This document shows, piece by piece, positions 27,471-36,735 of a DNA stretch of 60,097 bases; the first letter of the stretch is position 1, and each line of letters starts with the position of its first letter. A model generated the notes under the pieces. That model worked only from the letters and a program-made list of their open reading frames with translations. It did not search any database and was not told the DNA's origin. The DNA comes from Candidatus Poribacteria bacterium (GTDB lineage Bacteria; Poribacteria; WGA-4E; WGA-3G). Position numbers and translations under genes: made by a program. The stretch is from positions 1 through 60,097 of the forward strand of contig PYJD01000046.1 of NCBI GenBank assembly GCA_003635315.1, in the 5' to 3' direction.

Positions 27471-28874
27471 TTATATCTGTATTGGGGCAAACTGCCCCTC
27501 AGTTGGTTCTGCTCAGCAGAACCAAGCTTCGGTAATACGTGGTGCTGCTAAATGTATATTCTTGCTAATCTTCGGTGGAGATTTTCCACTCAGACCCGTG
27601 GCAACTTCCCATATACGATAAAATGTATCCAAAAAGTCTACACCCGTTCGTGTGTCATTTTCCACTAAACTATTCACCGTTTTATGTAGTTCGTCCATAC
27701 GCGTATCCGGATGAACCCAGATATAACTAAAGGCTGTTTCATCAAGTGTAAGTGGTAGTGCTTTTGTCTCGGTTCGATTAAGCAGGTATGATCCGGGTGG
27801 AATTAACAAACGAACGGCAAACTGAACTGGATCGACATGATAGACAAGACCATGGGTATCAACGAATTTGAGGATTTCCAAATAATCAGCTAAGGTTGTC
27901 CACGGTGTAAATGGAACCCATGTGGGTCGTAATGCAATCCCCTCTCCATGAACAATCTCAATTGCGTCTTCAACATCAGAACGGGTATGTTGTTTCTCTA
28001 ATATTGTCAAGACAGTTTCGCTTAATGATTCTACAGCAGAGATGACAAAACGACAACCAAGTTCTGCGAATTCTGGGAAGTGTTTTCCGTGCTTTAGAAT
28101 ATGCTCAATTTTTGTGGTGAAGTCAAAGGTAATATCAGGATAGGTTTCATGCATTGCGCGAAGAATACGGAGACCATGCAGTGGACCGTTGAGAAAATCC
28201 GGATCACCGAATGTAATATGTGTAGCACCTTCCGCTACCTGTTTGTGTATTTCTTTCAGCACTATTTCTTGTGGTACGGGTGAGAATTTTCCATTATACA
28301 CTGGTGGAATGGGACAGTGTGTACAGAGATGTTTACACCCGTGCGTTGTTTCTGTATACCCGACGTGTCGTACCTCACCGTTATCCTCAAATTGTGCATA
28401 CTTTTCTAAGGTAGGTAGTTTACCGATTGACACATCTATTGCGGGTAATTCCTGTTCTTCATTTTCTTCAAGAGACTGTACCAATTCCACAAGTTGTATA
28501 GAAACATCACCCCCACCTATGCAGTAATCAACACCGAGTGAGTATAGGTAGTCTGCATTGAGTTCCGCATAGAGTCCATACATACATATTACAACATCTG
28601 GATTGAGATCACGGATGCGTTGCAGTAGATGAACACCAAGTCTAAGTGCTGTATGCATCGGCACAGAAATACCGATGAATTTTGCGTTTTGGACCTTGTC
28701 TGTATCCAGCGGTTCAACGGCAATATCTATTGTATGCGGTAAGAATCCTGCTTCTTCAAATGCATTTAGTGGACGCGTCAACCCTATTGGTCTGTGTCCG
28801 AGTTCATAGCAGGAGATGAGGAGTATAGCACCCGGTGTATGCATTAATGAGAGTGTAGATGTTTTCTTATTCAT
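27471..28874 (-). CDS. B12-binding radical SAM selenoprotein (CUAEP-tail family)
   Basis: A cobalamin-binding radical SAM enzyme of 467 residues if the in-frame TGA (27513-27515) is read as selenocysteine. The N-terminal half is a B12-binding Rossmann domain; Cys180, Cys184 and Cys187 in GCKHLCTHCP bind the 4Fe-4S cluster. Translation to the TGA ends PRITEAWFC. Reading through gives Sec-AEP-TEGQFAPIQI and then TAA, the tail pattern for which NCBI names a CUAEP/CCAEP-tail radical SAM (seleno)protein. A stem-loop GGGGCA-GUU-UGCCCC begins 14 nt after the TGA, fitting a bacterial SECIS. It starts 29 bp after the sulfatase gene, probably the same transcript. The reaction is unknown. Confidence 0.85.
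27484..27525 (-). promoter_or_regulatory. candidate bacterial SECIS element and UGA hairpin
   Basis: On the minus-strand mRNA the UGA at 27513-27515 is centred in a perfect 10-bp inverted repeat (UUGGUUCUGC on both sides). A second stem, GGGGCA/UGCCCC with loop GUU (27484-27498), places its loop 20 nt after the UGA, within the spacing usual for SelB-recognised SECIS elements. Selenocysteine machinery genes are not in the window. Confidence 0.65.
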
Positions 28875-28903
28875 AGCAAATAGGGTAACATATTTAAAGA
28901 TTA

Positions 28904-30352
28904 CTACAAATAAGGATAGGTAGCATTCGGATCATAATCTGGTAATAAAGCCCTATGAGTTTGTCCGGAAATTAGTTGTTCCCCATCTGTAAATCCCTCA
29001 GGACGGTCCTTGAGAAAATCTATCAGTCGATTGCGCCATGGCGTTAATTGTGTTTCAGCATCATCTTGTTTGGTTAAATCACGAGTTTCATGTGGATCAT
29101 TTTCCAAATCAAATAGATGTTCTTGACCGGTCTGTGAATACCAGATATATTTATACTTCCCATCAACCAAATAGTGGTTCCCATGTCTATTTTCATAGCA
29201 ACCAGAATGCTCCCCGTGTAGACAATCCCTTACACTTTCAGTCTTCCCTTTCATAATAGGAAGTAAACTCTTACCCGTGCAGGTATCTGGAATGGCAATA
29301 TTCGCAGCATCCAGAATGGTCGGCATTATATCTTGTAAACCGACAGGACTACGGCATACATTTTCTTGTGGATACCCCCAACGTCTTGGTGCTCGTATGA
29401 GGAAAGGCACACGTGCAGATGCTTCGTAAGGAAAGGTCTTTCGGAACATATTGTGATCCCCAAGCATCTCACCGTGATCAGATGTGAAAATGACGAGACA
29501 GTCATTCAGATCACCGACATTCTGTAACAGACGACCGACCTGATCATCAATAAAGTTAATCATACCATAGTACGCAGCACGGGCACAGTTCATATCATGA
29601 CTATCAAGACAGATCTCCCAAGCATTTGGATTCAATCCTTTCTGTGCACCATCAAATTCTGGTGCCCAATCACCAACCACTGGGGGAGGTAAATCACGTT
29701 GAATATAACGGTCATAATAATGAGCAGGTGGGGTCAACGGTGGGTGTGGATCTATGAAGGAAATGTTCAGAAAATACGGTACGGACCGATCACGTTTTTG
29801 AATGAATTTTAGAGCACGGTCTACACACCAGAAGGTATGCATCTGTTCCTCCGGTAAATGGTGCGGACGTCCAACCCATCCATTCGCAGCTATACCGTGT
29901 GCCATACCGGGATCATAGTCATCCCTACGATGGTATTGCTGCAACCATTCAACATAATCATTATTTGCAACGCCATGTGTAGCATCGGATAATTGGATAT
30001 GGTCAAAACCGAATCGTTTACGAGGTGGACTCAGGTGTAGCTTCCCAATCATTTCTGTCTGATACCCCGCTGCAGATAACTCCCCAGCAAGTGTATGCGG
30101 CGGATTCCAATCTGCCCCTGTATATCCTACCATACCGTTGGCAGCGGGTGCTGTTCCTGTCATGAGACCGCGTCGGGCAGGAATACAACTCGGACATTCA
30201 GCATACCCTCGATGGAAGTGAGTTCCGCTTCGACCAATCCAATCTAAGTTGGGAGTCTGTAAGCATGCGGGGGCATTTGGATCAATTCCTAAACAGTCTC
30301 CACGTTGTTGGTCAGTTGTGATTAGCACGATATTCGGACGGTCATCAGGCAT
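28904..30352 (-). CDS. sulfatase (arylsulfatase family)
   Basis: A 482-residue sulfatase with an intact formylglycine signature: C56-I-P-A-R60 within ECPSCIPARRGLMTG. The N-terminal metal site is LITTDQQRGD, and the second metal/base region is IFTSDHGEMLGDHNMFRK. Activity needs a formylglycine-generating enzyme or anaerobic maturase, neither of which is certain here. No signal peptide is seen. It heads the minus-strand group that continues with the radical SAM selenoprotein 29 bp later. It probably removes sulfate esters from a carbohydrate or phenolic substrate; which one is unknown. Confidence 0.92.
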   Translation of the reverse strand: MPDDRPNIVLITTDQQRGDCLGIDPNAPACLQTPNLDWIGRSGTHFHRGYAECPSCIPARRGLMTGTAPAANGMVGYTGADWNPPHTLAGELSAAGYQTEMIGKLHLSPPRKRFGFDHIQLSDATHGVANNDYVEWLQQYHRRDDYDPGMAHGIAANGWVGRPHHLPEEQMHTFWCVDRALKFIQKRDRSVPYFLNISFIDPHPPLTPPAHYYDRYIQRDLPPPVVGDWAPEFDGAQKGLNPNAWEICLDSHDMNCARAAYYGMINFIDDQVGRLLQNVGDLNDCLVIFTSDHGEMLGDHNMFRKTFPYEASARVPFLIRAPRRWGYPQENVCRSPVGLQDIMPTILDAANIAIPDTCTGKSLLPIMKGKTESVRDCLHGEHSGCYENRHGNHYLVDGKYKYIWYSQTGQEHLFDLENDPHETRDLTKQDDAETQLTPWRNRLIDFLKDRPEGFTDGEQLISGQTHRALLPDYDPNATYPYL

Positions 30353-30669
30353 CTTATACTCCAGATTGAGAACGTCAAACGACGGTTCAGTGTTTGTTAG
30401 GTTGAAGAATACAGAAGCAAGTAAATAAGAGGATTTGTCTAACTTATGATATAGAAGGGTTAGCGGAAACCTCTTAACAGCATCCTATTGCGATGAAGTG
30501 TTATACAGTATAACAAACATGTTGAAAAATATCAAAAGATCGAAAAATATTTTACTCCATATCTTCGCTAACATAGTGCATCCAAACAGAAGTATAAGTA
30601 AAAACTGTATGATCTGAACATTATTAACTTGAAACCTACACACAACAAAATATACAAAGGGAACAAGAA
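30353..30669. other. 317-bp divergent intergenic region
   Basis: It lies between the sulfatase and the first ABC-2 permease and is AT-rich. I see no convincing gene, strong repeat or terminator. Promoters for both directions must lie here but are not distinct. Confidence 0.4.
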
Positions 30670-32151
30670 GTGATTTGGACGCTGATTCTACGTGAAATTT
30701 TAACAACTTTGATGACATTCCGCTTTTTTGTTACGGTTATAACCTGTATGTCTCTTGTAATAGCAGGAACCATCGTTTTAACGGATAATTATGAGCGAAG
30801 ACTCGCGAGTTACAACGCGGATTTCCAAACACACCAAGAAAAAACCTTTATCGCACACACGTATTCATCTTTTAAAGCAGATATTGATAGAGCTCCTAAC
30901 CCTTTAAGCGTGTTTAATCAAGGACTCGACAAGCGAGCGAAGAATTCTATCCGAATCCGTATTGGAAAGGTGCCCTACTTATGGGATAAGGTATATCAAT
31001 ATCAAAGCACAGGATTAAAAAATCCTTTCAGACATTTACTCGCCGATATTGATCTGGTATCTATCTTCCAAATTCTTCTAAGTCTCCTCGCGCTGGTTTT
31101 TGCATATGACGCAATAGCTGGTGCCCGCGAGAACGGCACACTACGCCTTACCCTTTCTAATCCTGTTGGACGAGGAGTCGTTATACTGGGAAAATATGTC
31201 GGTGCAATAGTTTGCCTATCACTGCCTCTTCTGATTAGTTTTCTGTTCGCATTGCTTCTACAACTTCAGTCAAGTGCTATCCAATATACTGCGGATGACC
31301 TCTTTCGAATCGGTGGAATCTTACTCACCACGATTGTCTATATTTCCACCTTTTATCTCATCGGATTACTTATCTCCAGCATGATTCACCGTCCGGCGAC
31401 ATCGCTAATTGTTTCAATGTTCATCTGGGTAGTTTTGATTCTACTCTACCCAAACGTGAGTCTGTTCCTTGTGAATCGCTTTATTGATACAGAGGAAAAA
31501 ATAGAGCAGACGAACCGAGAGATTGAGCAGATATCGGAGCGTTTCTATCGGGATATACAGAAATTACGAGATCCTTTTGAAAGTCCGTCTCTACTAAAAG
31601 ATAGCATCAGCAGTGGGGGATCAAGAGGATATCTACACCTGAGTAAAAATTTCACGTATATTCCAGATGAATCCGAACCCAATATTCCCACAGTAAAAGC
31701 CTATTTTCAAGATTTAACATCTCTGCATATTCGCGCTGCTGAAACAATTTGGAGGGCACGAAAAAACGCCTTTGCTGAGACCTACATTCGTAAATCCAGA
31801 ATTGCCCGAAATGCTTTGCGATTTTCTCCAACAGGCTTATATCATCTCTCGACTGAGGCTTGGGCAGGGACTGATCTTTTCAGAATGGAACACTTTTTCA
31901 AAACTGGACGACAATACAGGCAAAGGGTACTGGACTATTTCCATGACAAAAAGGCATTCAGTTCGCGACAATGGTTTGCCAGTGATAAAGGAGAAGTTCG
32001 CTGGAATGATGCACCACGATTCGTTTATAATCCACCTGACGTATTTGAAGATGCAAGTTCACGCGCACTACCCGACCTATTTTTGCTTTTTCTCCTTAAC
32101 CTTGTGCTATTTATGGCTACCTTTATGATTTTCAGTCGGCTGGAGGTGTGA
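30670..32151 (+). CDS. ABC-2 type permease (DUF3526-like), first of a pair
   Basis: A 493-residue membrane protein starting at GTG. It has an N-terminal helix (FRFFVTVITCMSLVIAGTIV), a long extracytoplasmic loop of about 90 residues, then a cluster of helices around DLVSIFQILLSLLALVFAYD and the cytoplasmic signature AGARENGTLRLTLSNPVGRG, which is conserved in ABC-2 exporters of the gliding/NosY type. A second large loop (about 275-460) precedes the C-terminal helix. The following gene encodes a homologue, so they likely form a heterodimer. No ATPase is nearby. Confidence 0.85.
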   Translation: MIWTLILREILTTLMTFRFFVTVITCMSLVIAGTIVLTDNYERRLASYNADFQTHQEKTFIAHTYSSFKADIDRAPNPLSVFNQGLDKRAKNSIRIRIGKVPYLWDKVYQYQSTGLKNPFRHLLADIDLVSIFQILLSLLALVFAYDAIAGARENGTLRLTLSNPVGRGVVILGKYVGAIVCLSLPLLISFLFALLLQLQSSAIQYTADDLFRIGGILLTTIVYISTFYLIGLLISSMIHRPATSLIVSMFIWVVLILLYPNVSLFLVNRFIDTEEKIEQTNREIEQISERFYRDIQKLRDPFESPSLLKDSISSGGSRGYLHLSKNFTYIPDESEPNIPTVKAYFQDLTSLHIRAAETIWRARKNAFAETYIRKSRIARNALRFSPTGLYHLSTEAWAGTDLFRMEHFFKTGRQYRQRVLDYFHDKKAFSSRQWFASDKGEVRWNDAPRFVYNPPDVFEDASSRALPDLFLLFLLNLVLFMATFMIFSRLEV

Positions 32152-32152
32152 G

Positions 32153-33577
32153 ATGTTGTGGCATATTGTCAAACGGGAACTCTTTGAACAGGTAAGTAGC
32201 CTTCGTTTTGTACTTGCGATGCTGCTTACTGCTTTCTTAATGATTGTCAATGCCTTAGGACACATTGACGAATACAGAACACAACAACCAGAATATGGAC
32301 AGAAGGTTGCAGAGTCTTTAACAGAATTGGAACAGAGAAGTAGTAATCTATATAACTTCGTCCTTCACGGTCCCGGTGGACTTCACAAGATGCCTTCGCC
32401 TCTGTCTTTCTGTGCGCACGGCAGTGAAAACAATTTACCCAAGCTTGTATCAGGAAGTTATTCAGGATGGAATTGGGGAGGACGTTCTGGATTATGGAGA
32501 CTCAAATATGATACTTTTCCGCCAATAACAGCAACAGATATTTTTCCAATCTTCTTAAATATCGATTGGACACTTATCATTTCCAGTGTACTCAGTTTCC
32601 TTGCCCTTGTTTTTACCTTTGACACGATTTCCGGTGAGGTGGAACGTGGAACACTCCGGCTGACCTTATCAAATTCCGTCGCACGACGCACAGTACTCAC
32701 CAGCAAGTTTTTAAGTAGTCTGATCAGTCTTGGTGTGGTGTTGCTTAGCGGTGTCTTGATTAACCTTCTATTGTTACATATCTCTGGAACACTCCAATTA
32801 AATACGCAAGAATGGAGTAGACTCACAGCAATCTTCGTTGTGGGTATGATGTATATCTCCATTTTTATTGTTCTCGGACTCTTCGTGTCTACTCTGACAA
32901 ACAATGCCTCAACAAGCCTTGTAATCCTTCTCCTTATATGGGTAATTTGGGTTATCCTTGTACCCTCAACGGTCGGAACAATCATGAGTGGGGTAAACAT
33001 ACCATCAATTGAACGCGGTCCCAGTCCGGTATTTTTCGCACGTAATGGACTCCTTGAACGCTACGAGGAACAAGGCTTAGGGGATGAAGCCCCAACGCGT
33101 ACTCGTCCACCATCTCCAGCAACATTACTCTGGGCAGAATTCATGGATGAGGAAGTGCAAGAATGGAAACGTTTGAACAAAGAATTTCTAAATGCGCAGA
33201 TATATCAGATTCAAGTTGCAAGGGATTTCAATCGTGTCTCACCAACTGCAATTCTACAATATGCAATAGAATCTTTGGCAGGAACTGGATTTCAAAGGCA
33301 TCTGAATTTCATGAGAAATGCTGAAAATTATGAGACTGAATTTAACGCTTTCCTTATATCCGCCGACCGAGCAGATCCAGACAGTTTACATGTTCCCTTT
33401 GTCAGAGAAGGGATGTCCACCAAACCTGTACCTTTTGAAAGCATTCCTAAATTCCAGGACAAGGTGCATTTAGAGGATGCGTTTAAAGAAGCAATTCCGA
33501 ATGCAATGCTGTTGTTCCTATTCTTTGTTGTGCTTTTTGCAGGGACACATCTTTCATTTCAGCGTAAAGAAATATGA
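32153..33577 (+). CDS. ABC-2 type permease (DUF3526-like), second of a pair
   Basis: A 474-residue homologue of the preceding permease: N-terminal helix (SLRFVLAMLLTAFLMIVNAL), large loop, then DWTLIISSVLSFLALVFTFD and the shared SGEVERGTLRLTLSNSVARR signature. It ends with a C-terminal helix (NAMLLFLFFVVLFAGTHLSF). Its ATG is 1 bp beyond the previous stop, with GGAGG inside that gene, so the two subunits are co-translated. Substrate unknown; the ATPase must be encoded elsewhere. Confidence 0.85.
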   Translation: MLWHIVKRELFEQVSSLRFVLAMLLTAFLMIVNALGHIDEYRTQQPEYGQKVAESLTELEQRSSNLYNFVLHGPGGLHKMPSPLSFCAHGSENNLPKLVSGSYSGWNWGGRSGLWRLKYDTFPPITATDIFPIFLNIDWTLIISSVLSFLALVFTFDTISGEVERGTLRLTLSNSVARRTVLTSKFLSSLISLGVVLLSGVLINLLLLHISGTLQLNTQEWSRLTAIFVVGMMYISIFIVLGLFVSTLTNNASTSLVILLLIWVIWVILVPSTVGTIMSGVNIPSIERGPSPVFFARNGLLERYEEQGLGDEAPTRTRPPSPATLLWAEFMDEEVQEWKRLNKEFLNAQIYQIQVARDFNRVSPTAILQYAIESLAGTGFQRHLNFMRNAENYETEFNAFLISADRADPDSLHVPFVREGMSTKPVPFESIPKFQDKVHLEDAFKEAIPNAMLLFLFFVVLFAGTHLSFQRKEI

Positions 33578-33609
33578 CTTCGCAAGCAAATAACAACTAT
33601 CTCACACAC

Positions 33610-34983
33610 TTATTCCGAAAGACGTTGCAAAACATTATGCGTAATCTGTTCAACCACAGCATCCCCACCTGCTAAACCGTGCGACCAATCCGTGGTAGCA
33701 GCAGTAAATACGGTTCCACCTTTCGTATAAATCCCCATCGTTGCAGCTCCAGTATATCCCTGCTCCCAATGCTCATACCATTCACAATCATCTGGATGCC
33801 AACGGACAGGTGCAGTTGCAAGAATCGTGAATCCATCGGGTGTTCCATCTTGATAGGTAGGAACTGGTAGACCATCTTGAAGTGTGAATTCACATCCATC
33901 ACATTCATATCCAACGATAGTATTCTGTCCACCAAACTTCTCATCCCTTGATAAATCTGTTCCTTCAAATACCCAGTGATCTGGACGATGTGCTGTATAC
34001 GCTCCATCTCCATCCATAAACTGTCCATGACTTAGGTGATAACCACCTTGGAGGAAACCGACCCCCGTCAATTCGTTTTCTGGACGTTTTACCAAATGAT
34101 GACTCCATAAAGTACTCAATGTACTATAGTCATCAGTTTTGTACACTGGATCTAAGTTGAAGCTCTGTTTCCAACATACAAGTGCGCGACCTTCATCTTC
34201 CGAACGCACCTGCCAACACACTGAATTTCCACTAAAGAAGGCGGCGTTTCCACCATTAGCAATATATGCCTCAAGATTGTCACGCATCGGTGCGGACCAA
34301 TATTCATCATGTCCAACACTCAATACAAGCTTATAATGTTTTAATATCTCTGGGTGAAATTCTAAATCGCTATTTGCGGCGTAATCAAGTGTATACCCAT
34401 TCTGTTCTGCCCAAACAACAAAGGGATATTCCCAAGTACTGAACATCCCACCACTGGGTCTATTAAATGAAACACGATTACCTTGCAATGTATTCTGTCC
34501 GTGATACCCGTACAAGCTGAACCCACCCCAATTGTTATAAGCGTTATAGGTATTTGTAGAGAGTTGAAGTAGGATCGGTGTCTTTGCCCCTGGATTTGCT
34601 GCACGAACAATGAAGTGCAACGAACTTTCAGCTGAACGATGATTTCTATAGATGACATCTGCTCCGCCATCGGATGCTCGAAGCGTTCCGACATAGAAAC
34701 CACTTTCCCACGTATCCGGCACTTCAAGGGTAAAGGTCGGTGTCCATCCACATCCGTGTGATGACGCATTGATCGGAATGGGTTGTGCATCACCGGGGAT
34801 ATCCGATTGTGTGTGCACGACCTCACGCGTCGCACCAATTCGTGCAATTTCAATGGAATAACTCCCCGCACTTGTGGAAACATTAAACGCAATTTCCTCA
34901 CCGGGAGCATAACTCAACTGATCGGTATATCCGTCAATATATAAAGGTCTAATACGATCTTCAGTTTGTGCTAATGTTGCCAT
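33610..34983 (-). CDS. N,N-dimethylformamidase beta-subunit-like protein
   Basis: A 457-residue protein related to the C-terminal part of the dimethylformamidase large subunit. It begins with a beta domain (residues 10-130, YTDQLSYAPGEEIAFNVSTS) and continues with a glutamine-amidotransferase-like fold: LQLSTNTYNAYNNWGGFSLY, NRPSGGMFSTWEYPFVVWA and LVLSVGHDEYWSAPMRDNLE are typical of this family. Members are often annotated only by this domain; amide hydrolysis is not proven. No signal peptide is seen. It is on the same strand as, and 66 bp downstream of, a TIM-barrel isomerase gene. Confidence 0.85.
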   Translation of the reverse strand: MATLAQTEDRIRPLYIDGYTDQLSYAPGEEIAFNVSTSAGSYSIEIARIGATREVVHTQSDIPGDAQPIPINASSHGCGWTPTFTLEVPDTWESGFYVGTLRASDGGADVIYRNHRSAESSLHFIVRAANPGAKTPILLQLSTNTYNAYNNWGGFSLYGYHGQNTLQGNRVSFNRPSGGMFSTWEYPFVVWAEQNGYTLDYAANSDLEFHPEILKHYKLVLSVGHDEYWSAPMRDNLEAYIANGGNAAFFSGNSVCWQVRSEDEGRALVCWKQSFNLDPVYKTDDYSTLSTLWSHHLVKRPENELTGVGFLQGGYHLSHGQFMDGDGAYTAHRPDHWVFEGTDLSRDEKFGGQNTIVGYECDGCEFTLQDGLPVPTYQDGTPDGFTILATAPVRWHPDDCEWYEHWEQGYTGAATMGIYTKGGTVFTAATTDWSHGLAGGDAVVEQITHNVLQRLSE

Positions 34984-35049
34984 ATTACCTTCTCCTTAAA
35001 GAATTATCCGTGTGTTCGTGAAAAGTAAAGTATCCTTACATACAATATT

Positions 35050-35853
35050 CTACAATGCATTAATTTTCTTTCGTAGGAAATTACAACAATAACCCACCTG
35101 TTCCTCAGAGAGTCCATGCAGAACGACTGCACCATCATAACCACATTTGTCTAACAAACCGATATATTGATCATAATCCAGCAAACCTGTTCCTGCAGCG
35201 AGGTGTCCAGCTTGTCCATCCTGATCTAAATCTTTTGCGTGTGCTAATGCAATGTCATCACCCAATAAAGTAAAAGCTTCATCCAATATCTCTTGCATTT
35301 TGGGTAGTTCACCTTTATGGAATATATTCGCTCCATCCATCACTACTTTAAGATGTTGAGACTGCATTTCATCAAGGAGTCGACGCGATTTTTTCGCAGA
35401 ATCTACTACGTTTGATACTTCAGGTTCAAACGCCAATGTTACGTTATAGTCTTCGGCAACTTGAAGTGCCTGCTCCATAGATTCAACCAAATCTTGCCAT
35501 GCTTCAGGTGTGTTGTTATCTGGATGGGAACGCCACATACTTTGCGGATCACGTGAACCTGTGCACAAGGTAATTACGGATGTTCCCAACACTTCACACT
35601 GTTCAGCGACAAAACGCAACATCTTCAGTCCTGCATGCCGTTTCTGCACAATAGGATCAATCATGTTGTATGTACCAGAAAGTGCAGAGATCTGTATCCC
35701 ACGCGTATCCAACTGTTTACGAATTTCGACAGATGATGGTCCAGATGCAGATACATGAAATTGTAAGTGATGAACCCCGTGTTCTACAACAGCATCAAGG
35801 GTGTCTTCCAGTGAATCGCGTCGAATTGTACCCTCCATGAGACCAACTTGCAT
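35050..35853 (-). CDS. sugar phosphate isomerase/epimerase-like TIM-barrel protein
   Basis: A 267-residue protein of the xylose-isomerase-like TIM-barrel family. Metal-ligand positions are plausible at LAFEPEVSN (Glu), KVVMDGANIFHKGE (Asp and His), IALAHAKDLDQDG (His, Asp), and a late Glu/His in the C-terminal barrel. It probably isomerises or epimerises a sugar or cyclitol. It precedes the dimethylformamidase-like gene on the same strand. It is preceded by AGGAGAAAAAC upstream of the ATG at 35853. Confidence 0.85.
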   Translation of the reverse strand: MQVGLMEGTIRRDSLEDTLDAVVEHGVHHLQFHVSASGPSSVEIRKQLDTRGIQISALSGTYNMIDPIVQKRHAGLKMLRFVAEQCEVLGTSVITLCTGSRDPQSMWRSHPDNNTPEAWQDLVESMEQALQVAEDYNVTLAFEPEVSNVVDSAKKSRRLLDEMQSQHLKVVMDGANIFHKGELPKMQEILDEAFTLLGDDIALAHAKDLDQDGQAGHLAAGTGLLDYDQYIGLLDKCGYDGAVVLHGLSEEQVGYCCNFLRKKINAL

Positions 35854-35910
35854 GTTTTTCTCCTATACGCTATATATTCTATTACCAAATCTTAATACAA
35901 CACTCTCTTC

Positions 35911-35953
35911 TGTAGGAGCGACCTCCTGGTCGCGACCAAAGGTCGCTCCTACA
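35911..35953. repeat. perfect TGTAGGAG hairpin
   Basis: TGTAGGAGCGACCT and AGGTCGCTCCTACA form an uninterrupted 14-bp stem with a 15-nt loop that itself contains a GGTCGCGACC palindrome. The ends match those of the repeats at 24550 and 27361, so this is a shorter member of the same family. Confidence 0.85.
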
Positions 35954-36270
35954 AAGAAACTCAAGATTCGGAATGATACTTTATCAATTAGAAATGGTAT
36001 TACTATGTTATCTTGATGATATTCTGATTATAGACTACAAGACCTTACACTGCAAGATAATTCAGATGTATGGGTTTAGGATTCCTTGTGGGATCAAATA
36101 TACAAGATACAAAAAACACGCGGACCGTATTAGAACATTTCCTCAAAAAATCATATTTGAATGTTTCTCTGTTTTGCTATGTAATTTATACTCAACCATG
36201 GGTTATTATTCTGTAAATTTACTCCTTTTTATATGTTAACATTAGTAATAATTTAATTTTATATATGTTT

Positions 36271-36360
36271 AAAATGTTACACTTTTTGACACATTGTGTG
36301 TCATTCCTAAATCCCTTCTCCCGCCAGTACTACACTGGGCTTACAGCCCTTTTTTTAGGA
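36271..36360 (+). ncRNA. structured element, copy A (attenuator-like)
   Basis: AAAATGTTACACTTTTT is followed by stem 1 (TGACACA-TTG-TGTGTCA, 36287-36303), then stem 2 (CCAGT-ACTAC-ACTGG, 36324-36338), and stem 3 (GGGC-TTACA-GCCC, 36337-36349) leading into seven T's. Stems 2 and 3 share bases, so they are alternatives. Stem 3 with the T-run is terminator-like. Whether it is transcribed is not known; the strand is set by the T-run. Confidence 0.4.
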
Positions 36361-36641
36361 GTATAAGAATTTTGCAAAATGATGAATTTTGTGTCTTTTA
36401 CTTTTCTTCTCATCCATTGATTTTGTATTGTTTGAATGTGCAATATCCTATCTATCCAGACTGCCATAATACTTCTGATTTTCCTGAATTTTAGTTTCAT
36501 TACACGCATGATAGATTCATTCGTTTTATTAGTTTTTTATTTGAGAAATGCAATTCTAATTACTATAACGTTAATTTTTTTGTGTGTATATCTGCTTTAA
36601 CTGGTTTCAATTCATAAGTTTAGAAATTGTCGAAAAACGGG

Positions 36642-36735
36642 AAAATGTTACACTTTTTCCTACATTCTGTAGGATTTAATTTCGGTGAAATTATAGCTTT
36701 TAGACCAGTACTGGACTGGGATTGTTATCCTAATT
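36642..36735 (+). ncRNA. structured element, copy B
   Basis: The same leader and three stems as copy A: TCCTACA-TTC-TGTAGGA (36658-36674), CCAGT-ACTGG-ACTGG (36705-36719) and GGAT-TGTT-ATCC (36719-36730). Stems 1 and 3 differ from copy A by compensatory changes, while stem 2 keeps its sequence. No T-run follows here. The two copies are 371 bp apart. Confidence 0.4.

Noticed and set aside
36271..36735. Retron or group II intron RNA
   Set aside because: No reverse transcriptase gene and no domain V-like hairpin accompany the duplicated element.
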